Of a stretch of DNA of 51,497 bases, positions 18,919 through 27,432 are shown one piece after another. The DNA is from Anaerolineaceae bacterium (GTDB taxonomy: Bacteria > Chloroflexota > Anaerolineae > Anaerolineales > UBA11657). Location: assembly GCA_003569365.1 (NCBI GenBank), contig BGOS01000021.1:1-51497 (forward strand), read 5' to 3'. The position numbers and the translations under genes were made by a program. A model generated the notes under the pieces. It saw only the letters and a program-made list of their open reading frames with translations, was not told the origin of the DNA and searched no databases. Position 1 is the first letter of the stretch. The number at the start of each line of letters is the position of its first letter.

Positions 18919-19083
18919 ATGGCCAAGAAAGATGTCCGCCCGGTAATCACGCTGGCATGCACAGAGTGCAAGGAACGCAACTACACAACCGAAAAGAACC
19001 GGCGCAACGATCCCGGGCGGCTGGAGTTTAAAAAATTCTGCCCGCGTTGCCGGAAACACATATTGCACCGCGAGGCTAAATAG
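18919..19083 (+). CDS. rpmG: 50S ribosomal protein L33
   Basis: A 54-aa large-subunit protein near the E site. It reads [18 protein letters not shown], then [20 protein letters not shown] and ends with a CPRC knuckle. The paired CTEC and CPRC make this the zinc-binding (C+) form. It lies 6 bases after tuf and just before tRNA-Trp and secE, the expected order. Confidence 0.95.
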   Translation: MAKKDVRPVITLACTECKERNYTTEKNRRNDPGRLEFKKFCPRCRKHILHREAK

Positions 19084-19096
19084 CCGCGCAAATCAT

Positions 19097-19169
19097 AGGC
19101 GAGTAGCTCAACTGGCAGAGCAACGGTCTCCAAAACCGTAGGTTGCGGGTTCAAGTCCTGCCTCGCCTG
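19097..19169 (+). tRNA. tRNA-Trp (anticodon CCA)
   Basis: A 73-base cloverleaf with acceptor AGGCGAG/CTCGCCT, discriminator G, anticodon loop CTCCAAA and T-loop TTCAAGT. The rpmG, tRNA-Trp, secE, nusG order is widely conserved. Confidence 0.95.
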
Positions 19170-19188
19170 CTATAGAGACAATGCCTAG

Positions 19189-19216
19189 CACAACACCGCC
19201 AGCGGGCGGTGTTGTG
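19189..19216 (+). other. 12-bp hairpin between tRNA-Trp and secE
   Basis: CACAACACCGCC (19189-19200) and GGCGGTGTTGTG (19205-19216) form a perfect 12-bp stem with an AGCG loop. No T-run follows, so an intrinsic terminator is unlikely; RNA processing or partial attenuation between tRNA and mRNA is possible. Confidence 0.7.
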
Positions 19217-19245
19217 CGCGATGAAATTGGTTGACATAACGAATT

Positions 19246-19518
19246 ATGAATTTTGGTCAGATCGATTACCGTCAGATAATTTGGCCCGCACTGCTGGGCG
19301 TTGCGCTCGGCCTTGTGGTGTTCCTGCTTTACAGCTACCGGGTGGAGATCATCACCTATCTGCGCGAAACGCGCACGGAGCTGGGGCGTGTTTCATGGCC
19401 CACGCGGCGCGAGGCCACGGATCTGACGATTATTGTGTTGATCACCATTACCGTGAGCGCGATCGTGCTGGGGCTGTTCGATGCAGTTTTCACACTAATA
19501 TTTGCGCAGTTAATTTGA
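19246..19518 (+). CDS. secE: Preprotein translocase subunit SecE
   Basis: Essential clamp subunit of the SecYEG channel. It is 90 aa with a hydrophobic segment at about 12-29 and the main transmembrane helix at about 60-85. The conserved cytoplasmic amphipathic motif is ETRTELGRVSWPTRREA (about 41-57). The extra N-terminal hydrophobic segment is less common in short single-helix SecE proteins and suggests two membrane spans. It is followed 30 bases later by nusG. Confidence 0.94.
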   Translation: MNFGQIDYRQIIWPALLGVALGLVVFLLYSYRVEIITYLRETRTELGRVSWPTRREATDLTIIVLITITVSAIVLGLFDAVFTLIFAQLI

Positions 19519-19548
19519 GCCGGCAATTGCCGGCATGGATAGAATTAG

Positions 19549-20430
19549 ATGATGCAGGAAGATCCTGAAAACCACACCCCCTTAGCGGAAACGGCGACTG
19601 AGCCGGAGCCAGCGATGGATGCTGCCCCGGGTCAGGAACACACCCTCGAGTCTGAAGCGGGAGACGCTGCAGCGCAGCCGGTCGCCGCTACGCCGGCACA
19701 AGACTTCAGCGCAGAACGGGATTCCCCGCTTGAGGCAAAGGATGTCGACTTTGACGTCGATTTCGACGACAGCGATTTGGGCCCTTCATTGGCGGACCAG
19801 TTGGCGGCCGTTACCCGCAACCTGCCTGCGTTGCCATTGGTTTCGGAAGAGCTGCCGGTGGACGCGGAACACGACGATGAATCGGCGCCCGCCATTGAAC
19901 CCGACACTGACCGGCGCTGGTATGTGGTGCATTGCTACTCCGGCTACGAAAATAAAGTGCGCCACAATCTTGAGCAGCGCATCGACACAATGAACATGCA
20001 GTCGGCAATCTTCGACATCATTGTGCCGACGGAAGAGGAAATTGAAGTGCGCGACGGCAAACGCAAAACGTTTGAGCGGCGCGTGTTCCCCGGTTATGTG
20101 CTGGTGCAGATGGCAATATCGGAAGAGAGCTGGTTTGTGGTGCGCAACACGCCCGGCGTCACCGGCTTCGTGGGGCTCGGCACGCTGCCCACGCCGCTGC
20201 CGGACAAAGAGGTTTTGCGCATCCTGAAGCGCATGGAAGCAGATTCGCCGCGCGTGATGGTGAGTTATAAGGTGGGCCAGAAAGTGCGCATCATTGACGG
20301 GCCCTTCAATGACTTCATGGGCACGGTCAACGAGCTCGACAGCGAGCGCTCCAAGGTGCGCGTAATGGTTTCGTTCTTTGGCCGGGAAACACCGATTGAG
20401 CTGGATTTCCTGCAAGTAGAAAAGCTCTAG
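19549..20430 (+). CDS. nusG: Transcription antitermination factor NusG with acidic N-terminal extension
   Basis: Core transcription elongation factor that contacts RNA polymerase and couples it to ribosomes or Rho. The NGN domain begins at RRWYVVHCYSGYENKV (about 122-137) and runs to about 230; the KOW domain (about 240-293) contains GQKVRIIDGPFNDFMGTV. The normal protein is about 180 aa, but this one is 293 aa because of a 120-residue extension with about 32 Asp/Glu and only three Lys/Arg, including DVDFDVDFDDSD. An ATG at 19615 could shorten it slightly, but no good start lies near the NGN domain, so the extension is probably real. It starts the run nusG, rplK, rplA. Confidence 0.94.
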   Translation: MMQEDPENHTPLAETATEPEPAMDAAPGQEHTLESEAGDAAAQPVAATPAQDFSAERDSPLEAKDVDFDVDFDDSDLGPSLADQLAAVTRNLPALPLVSEELPVDAEHDDESAPAIEPDTDRRWYVVHCYSGYENKVRHNLEQRIDTMNMQSAIFDIIVPTEEEIEVRDGKRKTFERRVFPGYVLVQMAISEESWFVVRNTPGVTGFVGLGTLPTPLPDKEVLRILKRMEADSPRVMVSYKVGQKVRIIDGPFNDFMGTVNELDSERSKVRVMVSFFGRETPIELDFLQVEKL

Positions 20431-20445
20431 ACGAGGAGAAGAAAA

Positions 20446-20871
20446 GTGGCAAAGAAAATCAAAGCCGTAGTGCGGCTGCAATTGGAAGCGGGCAAAGCCA
20501 GTCCGGCACCGCCGGTGGGGCCGGCGCTGGCCAGCCATGGCGTTAACCTGATGGGTTTCTGCAAAGAGTACAACGCGCGCACTCAGGGGCGCCCGGGCGA
20601 TATCTTGCCGGCGGACATTACCATCTTTACGGATGGCTCGTTCACCTTTGCTCTGCGCACATCCCCGGCTGCGGTAATGCTGCGCAAAGCGGCCGGCCTG
20701 CAGAAAGGCTCCGGGCAGCCCAACAAAGCCAAGGTGGGCAAAGTAACCCCGGCGCAAGTGCGCGAGATTGCAGAGGCCAAGATGAATGACTTGAACGCCA
20801 TCAACCTGCAGGGCGCAATGCGCATGGTTGAAGGCACAGCGCGGTCGATGGGTATCACCGTCGAGAAGTAA
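20446..20871 (+). CDS. rplK: 50S ribosomal protein L11
   Basis: Binds the GTPase-associated centre of 23S rRNA. It is 141 aa from a GTG start at 20446, preceded by an ACGAGGAG ribosome-binding site; the frame begins [20 protein letters not shown]. The N-terminal domain carries the [15 protein letters not shown] proline motif and the C-terminal RNA-binding domain ends [16 protein letters not shown]. It lies 15 bases after nusG. Confidence 0.97.
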   Translation: MAKKIKAVVRLQLEAGKASPAPPVGPALASHGVNLMGFCKEYNARTQGRPGDILPADITIFTDGSFTFALRTSPAAVMLRKAAGLQKGSGQPNKAKVGKVTPAQVREIAEAKMNDLNAINLQGAMRMVEGTARSMGITVEK

Positions 20872-20925
20872 ATCAATTTGTGGGAGGGCGCCCCAAGCGA
20901 CCCGCTATCACCACTGGAGGCAACC

Positions 20926-21633
20926 ATGACACAGCAGGGCAAGAAGTATCTGGCCGCACTGGCCACAGTCGACCGCAGCAAAGCGTACGCACCCCTCGAG
21001 GCGCTCAAGCTTGCACGCGAAGGTTCGATCACCAAGTTTGACGGCACCATCGAGGTTCACATCCGCTTGGCGGTTGACCCGCGCCAGGCGGACCAGCAAG
21101 TGCGCGCCACGGTGCTGCTGCCGCGCGGCTTGGGCAAGACCGTGCGCATTCTGGTGTTTGCCGATGGCGATGGCGCCCGGCTGGCACGCGATGCCGGCGC
21201 GGATTTTATTGCCGATGATGAACTGATTAAGAAGATTCAGGAAGGCTGGCTGGAGTTTGATGTGGCGATTGCCACGCCGGAGCTGATGGGCAAAGTGGGC
21301 CGCTTGGCGCGGGTACTCGGCCCGCGCGGCTTGATGCCCAACCCCAAGGCTGGCACCGTTGCCCCCGAGCAGGATCTGCCGCGTGTGATCAACGAGGCCA
21401 AGGCCGGGCGCGTGGAGTTCCGCCTGGATAAAACTGCAAACGTGCATGTCCCAATCGGCAAGGCATCTTTTACAGCAGAGGCGCTGTTGGAAAACTTTTT
21501 GGCTTTGATGGACGCCGTACGGCGCGCCAAGCCGGCCAGCGCCAAAGGCAACTATCTGCGGCGAATTACGGTGGCGGCCACGATGGGGCCGGGCGTGCGC
21601 GTGGACCAAAACGCAATCAGCACCGGCGAGTAG
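20926..21633 (+). CDS. rplA: 50S ribosomal protein L1
   Basis: Component of the L1 stalk that helps release deacylated tRNA, and in many bacteria a translational repressor of its own operon. It is 235 aa from the ATG at 20926 after a GGAGG site; an ATG-like start at 20878 has no such site. Family motifs include [32 protein letters not shown] and [14 protein letters not shown]. Confidence 0.97.
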   Translation: MTQQGKKYLAALATVDRSKAYAPLEALKLAREGSITKFDGTIEVHIRLAVDPRQADQQVRATVLLPRGLGKTVRILVFADGDGARLARDAGADFIADDELIKKIQEGWLEFDVAIATPELMGKVGRLARVLGPRGLMPNPKAGTVAPEQDLPRVINEAKAGRVEFRLDKTANVHVPIGKASFTAEALLENFLALMDAVRRAKPASAKGNYLRRITVAATMGPGVRVDQNAISTGE

Positions 21634-21854
21634 TACAATACCAATTCTGGCGGTGCCCGCAGGGCGCCGCCGGTTCCCGGCCACAGACAGCGGGCGCGCA
21701 GCAAACGGTTGCGCTTAATTTCCCGCCGAGGCACGGACACAACAATCCGGCTGCAGCCGCCCACGGGCTGCTGCGCTGGTTGCCAAGTCTTTGCCCCGCA
21801 AAATATTTCTGCGGCCGCAAAGACTTTTTTATTTGGCAGCCAACAGGAGGCGCA
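21634..21854 (+). promoter_or_regulatory. L10-type leader with intrinsic attenuator before rplJ
   Basis: A 220-base untranslated stretch separates rplA from rplJ, as in many bacteria where L10(L7/L12)4 binds its own leader. Near its end AAGTCTTTGC (21785-21794) pairs perfectly with GCAAAGACTT (21817-21826), an inner CCGCA/TGCGG stem extends it, and TTTTTT follows to 21830: an intrinsic terminator 25 bases before the rplJ start. TGCCAA (21781-21786) and TTGGCA (21833-21838) offer a competing outer pairing. Autoregulation is inferred from the known L10 leader family. Confidence 0.75.
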
Positions 21855-22391
21855 ATGGCACTTACGAAGGAACGCAAAAATGAACTGGTGGATGTTTACA
21901 CCGGCCTGTTTGAGAAATGCCAGGGCGTGATATTTGCCGACAACAAGGGCCTGTCGGTGGCGGACTTGACGCAGCTGCGCAAGAAGATCCGCGCTGCCGA
22001 AGGCGAATGCCGCATCACGAAGAACCGGCTGGTGCGCATTGCGCTCGGCAAGGCCAAGCTGCCCGTGCCGAAGGAATTGCTGGTCGGCGCCACGGTGGCC
22101 GGCTTCGCCTACGGCAACCTGCCGGGTGTTGCCAAAGTTATCGCGGACTTTGCCAAGGACCACGAGCGCTTGCTTGTGCGCGGTGGCTTGCTGGGCAACA
22201 CGGTGCTGAATGCAGCGCAGGTGAAGGCGCTGGCGGAACTGCCGCCACTGCCGGTGGTGCGGGCGCAATTCCTGGGCCTGCTGAGCGCACCCGCCACGCG
22301 GATCGCTGGCGCAGTGGCCAGCGGCGTGCGCCAGATAGTGAATGTGGTCAAAGCTTACGCGGACAAAGATGCCGCGCCGGCCGCGGCGTGA
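21855..22391 (+). CDS. rplJ: 50S ribosomal protein L10
   Basis: Stalk base protein that anchors L7/L12 dimers and binds 23S rRNA. It is 178 aa from the ATG at 21855 (AGGAGG site just upstream). The N-terminal globular domain shows GVIFADNKGLSVADLTQLRK and ITKNRLVRIAL; the C-terminal helix after about 145 carries L12-binding segments. An in-frame start at 21780 lies inside the attenuator hairpin and is rejected. Confidence 0.97.
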   Translation: MALTKERKNELVDVYTGLFEKCQGVIFADNKGLSVADLTQLRKKIRAAEGECRITKNRLVRIALGKAKLPVPKELLVGATVAGFAYGNLPGVAKVIADFAKDHERLLVRGGLLGNTVLNAAQVKALAELPPLPVVRAQFLGLLSAPATRIAGAVASGVRQIVNVVKAYADKDAAPAAA

Positions 22392-22440
22392 ACTTGTGCA
22401 CTGATAAATTTCAACAACCAATAACATAGGAGCAAAGATC

Positions 22441-22815
22441 ATGGCAGACTTAAACAAACTTGTGGATGCGCTGAGTGAGCTGACAGTGTTGCAGGCTTCG
22501 GAGCTGACGAAGCTGCTCGAGGAGAAGTGGGGGGTGTCGGCAGCCGCCCCTGTTTCGATGGCGGCTATGCCGTCCGCAGCGGCCGCTGCGCCTGTTGAAG
22601 AGAAGACCGAGTTCACGCTGGTGCTCAAAGAGCATGGGCCCAAGAAGATTGACGTCATCAAGGTGATCCGCCAGTTGACGAATCTGGGACTGAAGGAAGC
22701 CAAAGATGTGGCCGAAGCAGCGGGCTCCACAATTTTGGAGAACGTGACCAAGGACGCCGCGAACGAAGCCAAGAAGAAGCTTGAGGAAGTCGGCGCCGTT
22801 GTTGAGCTGAAGTAA
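22441..22815 (+). CDS. rplL: 50S ribosomal protein L7/L12
   Basis: Mobile stalk protein that recruits translation GTPases. It is 124 aa: an N-terminal dimerisation helix pair (about 1-33), an Ala-rich hinge (about 36-55), and the C-terminal domain with [20 protein letters not shown] and [20 protein letters not shown]. It follows rplJ by 49 bases with a TAGGAGCAAAG ribosome-binding site. Confidence 0.97.
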   Translation: MADLNKLVDALSELTVLQASELTKLLEEKWGVSAAAPVSMAAMPSAAAAAPVEEKTEFTLVLKEHGPKKIDVIKVIRQLTNLGLKEAKDVAEAAGSTILENVTKDAANEAKKKLEEVGAVVELK

Positions 22816-22832
22816 CACCAGCAATTGAGCGT

Positions 22833-22863
22833 GCGCCCGGCCAGCAGCCGGGCGCTGCGTTTA
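22833..22863 (+). terminator. Possible terminator after rplL
   Basis: GCGCCCGGC (22833-22841) and GCCGGGCGC (22847-22855) form a 9-bp GC stem with a 5-base loop. The tail TGCGTTTAA has only three consecutive T bases, so termination efficiency is uncertain. Confidence 0.5.
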
Positions 22864-22873
22864 ACCAACCCTG

Positions 22874-23407
22874 ATGCCCGCTGCAACACGCGACGACCCG
22901 GCGGTGCGCTTCTGTGTGCGCTGTGGGGCGGCGCTGCTGCGCCGGGAGCATCAGGGTGCAATCCGCCCCGGCTGTACAGCCTGTGACTACGTGCACTTCT
23001 TTGACCCCAAAGTGGCTGCAGCGGCTTGGATCGAGGAGGAAGGGCGCGTCTTGCTTGTGCGCCGCGCGGTGATGCCGCAGCGCGGCCTGTGGACGATACC
23101 CGGCGGGTATGTGGACGCGTGGGAAGACCCGGCCAGCGCCGTCGTGCGTGAGTGCGCGGAGGAGCTGGGGGTTGCAGTGGAGCTGACCGGCTTGCTGGAT
23201 GTTGTGGCCGGCCGCGAGCATCCGCTTGGCGCGGGCTTCGTAATTTTCTACAGCGCAACGCTGCGCACGCGCGCTTTGCGGCCGGCGGATGACGTGGACC
23301 AGGCGGGCTGGTTTGCTGCGCACGAACTGCCGGAGCTTGCATTTGAGGCGACGCGCAGCATGGCTGCGCGCTGGCAAGCTGTGCGGGCAGCTCAAAAATC
23401 AGCCTAA
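22874..23407 (+). CDS. Nudix hydrolase with N-terminal zinc ribbon
   Basis: Hydrolyses a nucleoside diphosphate linked to another group; the substrate is unresolved. The 177-aa protein starts with a zinc ribbon (CVRC near 14-17, then CTAC near 34-37) seen in NudC-like and related enzymes. The Nudix box is complete: GYVDAWEDPASAVVRECAEE then LGV. The lone zinc ribbon plus a single Nudix domain resembles ADP-ribose or NADH pyrophosphatase relatives, but the full NudC architecture is absent. It follows rplL by about 58 bases. Confidence 0.88.
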   Translation: MPAATRDDPAVRFCVRCGAALLRREHQGAIRPGCTACDYVHFFDPKVAAAAWIEEEGRVLLVRRAVMPQRGLWTIPGGYVDAWEDPASAVVRECAEELGVAVELTGLLDVVAGREHPLGAGFVIFYSATLRTRALRPADDVDQAGWFAAHELPELAFEATRSMAARWQAVRAAQKSA

Positions 23408-23467
23408 AGCCACGGCTGGCGCGCTATGCTAAACTTGCCCCATTCCAGAATAAATTGAGAGCACAAC

Positions 23468-24004
23468 ATGGTTGAAGTAACAATCGACAGTATTCGCGTT
23501 AGCTTGATGTCCCAGCACCGGGTGGCGATCCTCAAAGATGTGGACGGGGAACGCTTTCTGCCAATTTGGATTGGGCCCTGCGAGGCCGACGCCATTACGG
23601 TGCGCTTGCAGGAGGTGGAGGTGGCGCGCCCCATCACTCATGATCTGCTGTTTAACTTGATCGGGGAGCTCGGCGCCAAAGTGGAGCACGTGCTAATCCG
23701 CGAGCTGCGCAATGATGTGTTTCTGGCGCATATCATCCTCAACGTGCGCGGCAAGCGCATGGAAATTGACTCGCGGCCCTCGGATGCGCTGGCGCTTGCA
23801 GTGCGCGCCGACACCAAGATTTACGTGGACGATGCCGTGATGGAAACTGCCGGCATCACGCCGGAACGTGACATTGAAGAAGAGTTGGGCTCGGAGGAGC
23901 AAGAGCAGCGGCGCAGTGCGGAGGAGGCCACGCCTTCTGTGTTCACCGACTTCGTTGACACCCTGGACTTTGGCGACGAAGACGACGGCGGCAAAAACAG
24001 CTAG
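23468..24004 (+). CDS. Bifunctional nuclease family protein (DUF151)
   Basis: A 178-aa protein of the BFN/DUF151 family, whose plant and bacterial members have reported DNase and RNase activity. The signature stretches LPIWIGPCEADAI (about 31-43) and IDSRPSDALALAVRADTKIY (about 99-118) are intact. The C-terminal 45 residues are strongly acidic and probably disordered (EEELGSEEQEQRR and DFGDEDDGG). A GAGAG motif lies just upstream of the ATG. Cellular role here is unknown. Confidence 0.9.
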   Translation: MVEVTIDSIRVSLMSQHRVAILKDVDGERFLPIWIGPCEADAITVRLQEVEVARPITHDLLFNLIGELGAKVEHVLIRELRNDVFLAHIILNVRGKRMEIDSRPSDALALAVRADTKIYVDDAVMETAGITPERDIEEELGSEEQEQRRSAEEATPSVFTDFVDTLDFGDEDDGGKNS

Positions 24005-24079
24005 CGCCAGCCGCGCTGCCCACCAACCGGTTGTTACCCGCCGCGCCCCAATCACTGGTGCGCGGCTGTCATTAAAGAC

Positions 24080-25435
24080 ATGGCCACCAACGACACAACT
24101 TCAGCTTTAGCAGAGCCGCAGGCCGTGGAGGCGGAAGAGGCACTGCTTGGCGCTGTGCTCATCGATCCGGAGTCGTACTTTGAGGTTTCTGGAATGCTGC
24201 GCGAGCAGGATTTCTACATCGTCAAGCATGGCTGGGTGTGGTCCGCATTTGCCAGCCTGCATGAGCGCAACTTTCCAATTGACTTGCGCAGCACGGCTGA
24301 CGAGCTGGACCGCACCAACCGCCTGGAAGGCATTGGCGGCCAGGCGTTTCTTACGCGGCTGGTCACGCTTGTGCCGTCCGCATTGCATGTGGCCGCGTAC
24401 GGCAAAACTGTGGAGGAGGCCGCCATCCGCCGGCGCCTGCTGCGGGCTGCTTCAGATATTGCAAAGGCGGCTTACGATAAGAGCACAGATATCTCTGAAG
24501 TTGTCAGCCATTCGGAGCAACTGGTGTTCGCCGTCAGTGAGGCCCGCATGGCCACTGACTTGCAGCCCATCCGGCAGGTGGCAGCCGACTACTACGAGCG
24601 CGTCCAGTATCTCTACGAGCATCAAGACCAGTTCACCGGCGTGCGCAGCGGCTTCCATGACTTGGACCTGCTGCTGGGTGGCATGCAAAATTCCGACCTG
24701 ATTGTGATCGCAGGGCGGCCGGGACGCGGCAAATCAGCATTCATGATTTCTGTGGCGTTGAACGCCGCCGTGCGGGACAAAAAGCAGGTTGCCATCTTCT
24801 CGCTGGAAATGTCCAACGAGCAGGTGATGCAGCGCATGGTGGCGCAACAAACAAAAATTGATGCGCAGCGCCTGCGCCTTGGAAAGCTGACGGCCGACGA
24901 GATGACAAAGTTTGCGCACAGCACAACCTCGCTGTCTGCGCTGGGCATGCATCTGGATGACACGCCTTCAATCTCCACCACGCAGCTGCGCGCCAAGTGC
25001 CGGCGGCTGGATGCAGAGACGCGCCTCGACCTTGTGATTGTGGATTACCTGCAGCTGATGACCGCCGAGCTTGGCCGCGAGAACAACCGCGTGCAGGAGG
25101 TTTCCGCAATCTCGCGCAGCCTGAAGGCGCTGGCGCGCGAACTGCGGGTGCCGGTGCTGGCGGGTGCGCAGCTTAGCCGCGGAGTGGAGCAGCGCAAAGG
25201 CCAGCGCCCGATGCTGGCCGACCTGCGCGAGTCCGGCAGCATTGAGCAGGATAGCGATGTGGTGATGTTTCTGCATCACCCGGATGAGTGGGACGAAATG
25301 CCCGAAAAGAAAGAGGTGACGGAGCTGGTGGTGGCCAAGCACCGCAACGGGCGCACCGGCACGCTGGATCTGATCTTCCTGCCGCAATTCACGCAGTTTG
25401 CGGATGCCGTGCACAAGTCCATCAACCTCGATTAA
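24080..25435 (+). CDS. dnaB: Replicative DNA helicase DnaB
   Basis: Hexameric helicase that unwinds DNA at the replication fork. It is 451 aa with an N-terminal primase/loader-interacting domain (about 10-115, beginning AVEAEEALLGAVLIDPE) and a RecA-like ATPase. Walker A is GRPGRGKSAF (near 213-222), Walker B is LDLVIVDYLQLM, and EQDSDVVMFLHHP matches the conserved C-terminal motif. No intein or insertion is seen. The DnaD-like gene starts 11 bases later, so helicase and loader factors are together. Confidence 0.96.
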   Translation: MATNDTTSALAEPQAVEAEEALLGAVLIDPESYFEVSGMLREQDFYIVKHGWVWSAFASLHERNFPIDLRSTADELDRTNRLEGIGGQAFLTRLVTLVPSALHVAAYGKTVEEAAIRRRLLRAASDIAKAAYDKSTDISEVVSHSEQLVFAVSEARMATDLQPIRQVAADYYERVQYLYEHQDQFTGVRSGFHDLDLLLGGMQNSDLIVIAGRPGRGKSAFMISVALNAAVRDKKQVAIFSLEMSNEQVMQRMVAQQTKIDAQRLRLGKLTADEMTKFAHSTTSLSALGMHLDDTPSISTTQLRAKCRRLDAETRLDLVIVDYLQLMTAELGRENNRVQEVSAISRSLKALARELRVPVLAGAQLSRGVEQRKGQRPMLADLRESGSIEQDSDVVMFLHHPDEWDEMPEKKEVTELVVAKHRNGRTGTLDLIFLPQFTQFADAVHKSINLD

Positions 25436-25446
25436 CCTTGGCGAGC

Positions 25447-26115
25447 ATGAAAGGCTTTGCCGGATTTACCGCCGCAACGGACGGCACCACCGCGCTGCCG
25501 GCTGCGTTCTTCAGCGAGCTGCTGCCCATCATCGACAATCTGGCAGAGCTAAAGCTGACGCTGCACTGTTTCTGGCTGCTGACGCGCAAGGCTGACGAGG
25601 TGCGGGTGATCTGGCGCACGGAACTGCTGGCAGACGGGCAGCTGCTGGCAAGCCTGGCAGCAGCGCCTGAAGCTGCCCGCAGCCTGCTTGCAGAAGCGCT
25701 GGAGCGTGCCTGCGCGCGCGGCACGCTGCTGCATGTCAGCCTGCCGGCCAACCCGCAGCGCGATCTTTATTTGCTCAACACCCAAAAAGGGCGCACAACT
25801 GCAGCGGAGATTGAACAGGGAAAGTGGCTGCCGGACGAACCGGCTGCGGGCGCGGCGCCGTGGCAGGTGGAACGGCGCAACATCTTCACGCTTTATGAGC
25901 AAAACATCGGCCCCATCACTCCGCTGGTGGCGGACGAGCTGCGCGATATTGAAAAGAGCTTCAACGCGGAGTGGGTGGAACAGGCGCTGCTTGAAAGTGT
26001 GCTGCAAAACAAGCGCAGCCTGAAGTACGTGCGTGCAATACTTGAGCGCAGGCACAAGGCTGGCAGGGAACCGCATGGCGAAAACGGCGAACGCTACAAA
26101 GACTGGCTCCGCTGA
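25447..26115 (+). CDS. DnaD-like replication initiation protein
   Basis: Probable helicase-loading/primosome factor. The 222-aa protein has an N-terminal winged-helix-like region (about 1-120) and a C-terminal DnaB/DnaD repeat domain (about 150-213), recognised by the pattern NIFTLYEQNIGPITPLVADE then LRDIEKSFNAEWVEQALLES and KYVRAILERR. The ATG at 25447 is 11 bases after dnaB; a start further upstream would overlap dnaB by a long stretch. Its last 41 bases overlap the next gene. DnaD with a DnaC-like loader parallels the Gram-positive DnaD/DnaI system. Confidence 0.87.
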   Translation: MKGFAGFTAATDGTTALPAAFFSELLPIIDNLAELKLTLHCFWLLTRKADEVRVIWRTELLADGQLLASLAAAPEAARSLLAEALERACARGTLLHVSLPANPQRDLYLLNTQKGRTTAAEIEQGKWLPDEPAAGAAPWQVERRNIFTLYEQNIGPITPLVADELRDIEKSFNAEWVEQALLESVLQNKRSLKYVRAILERRHKAGREPHGENGERYKDWLR

Positions 26116-27424
26116 CCGCGCGGCGCAGCCCGGCCAGCTGGAGTGCACGCAGTGCAACGGCCTGGGTTACATTGCCAGCGATGTGCCGCCCGGGCACCCG
26201 GCGTTTGGGCGCTTGCATGTATGCGTGTGCCGCGCGCAGGAAGTGCAGCGCGCGCAAGATCAGCAGCGCCTGCAAGTGTCCAGCCTCGGTGCGCTGGCAG
26301 ACAAATCATTTGACAACTTTTTGCCTGAGGGCCACGCTACAAACCCGCGCCAGCGCGAGAGTGTGCGGCGCGCAATGGAGCTGGCGCAGCGCTACGCAGC
26401 CAGCCCGCGCGGCTGGCTGCTGCTGCATGGCACTTACGGCTGCGGCAAAACGCATCTGGCGGCAGCGATTGCCGCGCAGTGCCTTGCCAACGGTGTCCCC
26501 GTTTTGTTTGTAACCGTGCCGGACTTGCTGGATCATCTGCGTGCCACATTCTCCCCGGACTCATCCGTGGCTTACGATGCCTTGTTTGACACAATGCGCA
26601 ACACGCCGCTGCTGGTGCTGGATGACCTGGGCGCCGAGAGTGCCACCGCCTGGGCGCAGGAGAAGCTCTACCAGCTTGTGAACCACCGCTACACAAACAA
26701 GCTGCCGACTGTGATTACAAGCAACATGGATCTGGAGCGCATTGACCCGCGCGTGCGCAGCCGGCTGGTGGACGTGGATTTGGTGCGCAAGGTGATGCTG
26801 GATGCGCCGGACTTCCGGCGCGCTGAAGCCGAACAAACCGGAATTTCCGCGCTCGAAAATTACCGCAGTCATACATTTGAAAATTTTGAACTGCGGCAGG
26901 GTGAGCTTAGCGGCGATGCGCTGCGCCGGCTGGCAGCCGCGTACGAAGCTGCGCAGCGCTATGCCGAAAACCCGGTTGGCTGGCTGGTGCTGGTTGGCGG
27001 GCATGGCACCGGCAAGACCCATCTGGCGGCAGCCGTTGCGCACCGCCGGGTGGACAGCGGCATGACGGCGCTGTTCATCACCTGCCTTGACCTGCTGGAT
27101 CATTTGCGCGCCACATTCAGCCCGGACTCGCAGGTGCGCTATGACAAGCTGTTTAATGAAGTGCGGGAGACGCCGCTGCTGGTGCTGGATGACCTGCTGA
27201 CAGAGAGTGCCACACCGTGGGCGCGCGAAAAGCTGTTGCAGCTGATTGACCACCGGTATGTAAAGCAATCGCCAACCATTGTTACCATGGCGGCTGCCAA
27301 ATCTGAAATTAGCGAGCGCCTTGAGACGCGCCTTAACGACCCGCGCCTGAGCACAATCTGCGTGCTCACCTGCCCCAGCTACAAGGGCCACAAGCCGGAG
27401 CGCGCCAAGGGCCGCCACCGCTAG
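26075..27424 (+). CDS. DnaC/DnaI-like helicase loader with two tandem AAA+ modules
   Basis: Expected to load DnaB onto DNA. The 449-aa protein begins with a Cys cluster (CTQC 24-27, CVC 50-52) as in DnaI-type loaders, then holds two AAA+ units in tandem. Module 1: Walker A GTYGCGKTHLA (119-129), Walker B LLVLDDLGAES, Arg-rich RVRSRLVD (226-233). Module 2: Walker A GGHGTGKTHLA (308-318), Walker B LLVLDDLLTES, RLETRL (415-420). The modules share long near-identical runs such as DLLDHLRATFSPDS, so an internal duplication is clear. Ordinary loaders have one module of about 250-300 aa in total. The ATG at 26075 overlaps the DnaD-like gene by 41 bases. Confidence 0.9.
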   Translation: MAKTANATKTGSADRAAQPGQLECTQCNGLGYIASDVPPGHPAFGRLHVCVCRAQEVQRAQDQQRLQVSSLGALADKSFDNFLPEGHATNPRQRESVRRAMELAQRYAASPRGWLLLHGTYGCGKTHLAAAIAAQCLANGVPVLFVTVPDLLDHLRATFSPDSSVAYDALFDTMRNTPLLVLDDLGAESATAWAQEKLYQLVNHRYTNKLPTVITSNMDLERIDPRVRSRLVDVDLVRKVMLDAPDFRRAEAEQTGISALENYRSHTFENFELRQGELSGDALRRLAAAYEAAQRYAENPVGWLVLVGGHGTGKTHLAAAVAHRRVDSGMTALFITCLDLLDHLRATFSPDSQVRYDKLFNEVRETPLLVLDDLLTESATPWAREKLLQLIDHRYVKQSPTIVTMAAAKSEISERLETRLNDPRLSTICVLTCPSYKGHKPERAKGRHR

Positions 27425-27432
27425 GCGATCCA

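Noticed and set aside
21552-23342. 596-codon minus-strand frame across rplJ, rplL and the Nudix gene
   Set aside because: Antisense to three intact genes and a leader hairpin; no recognisable domain.
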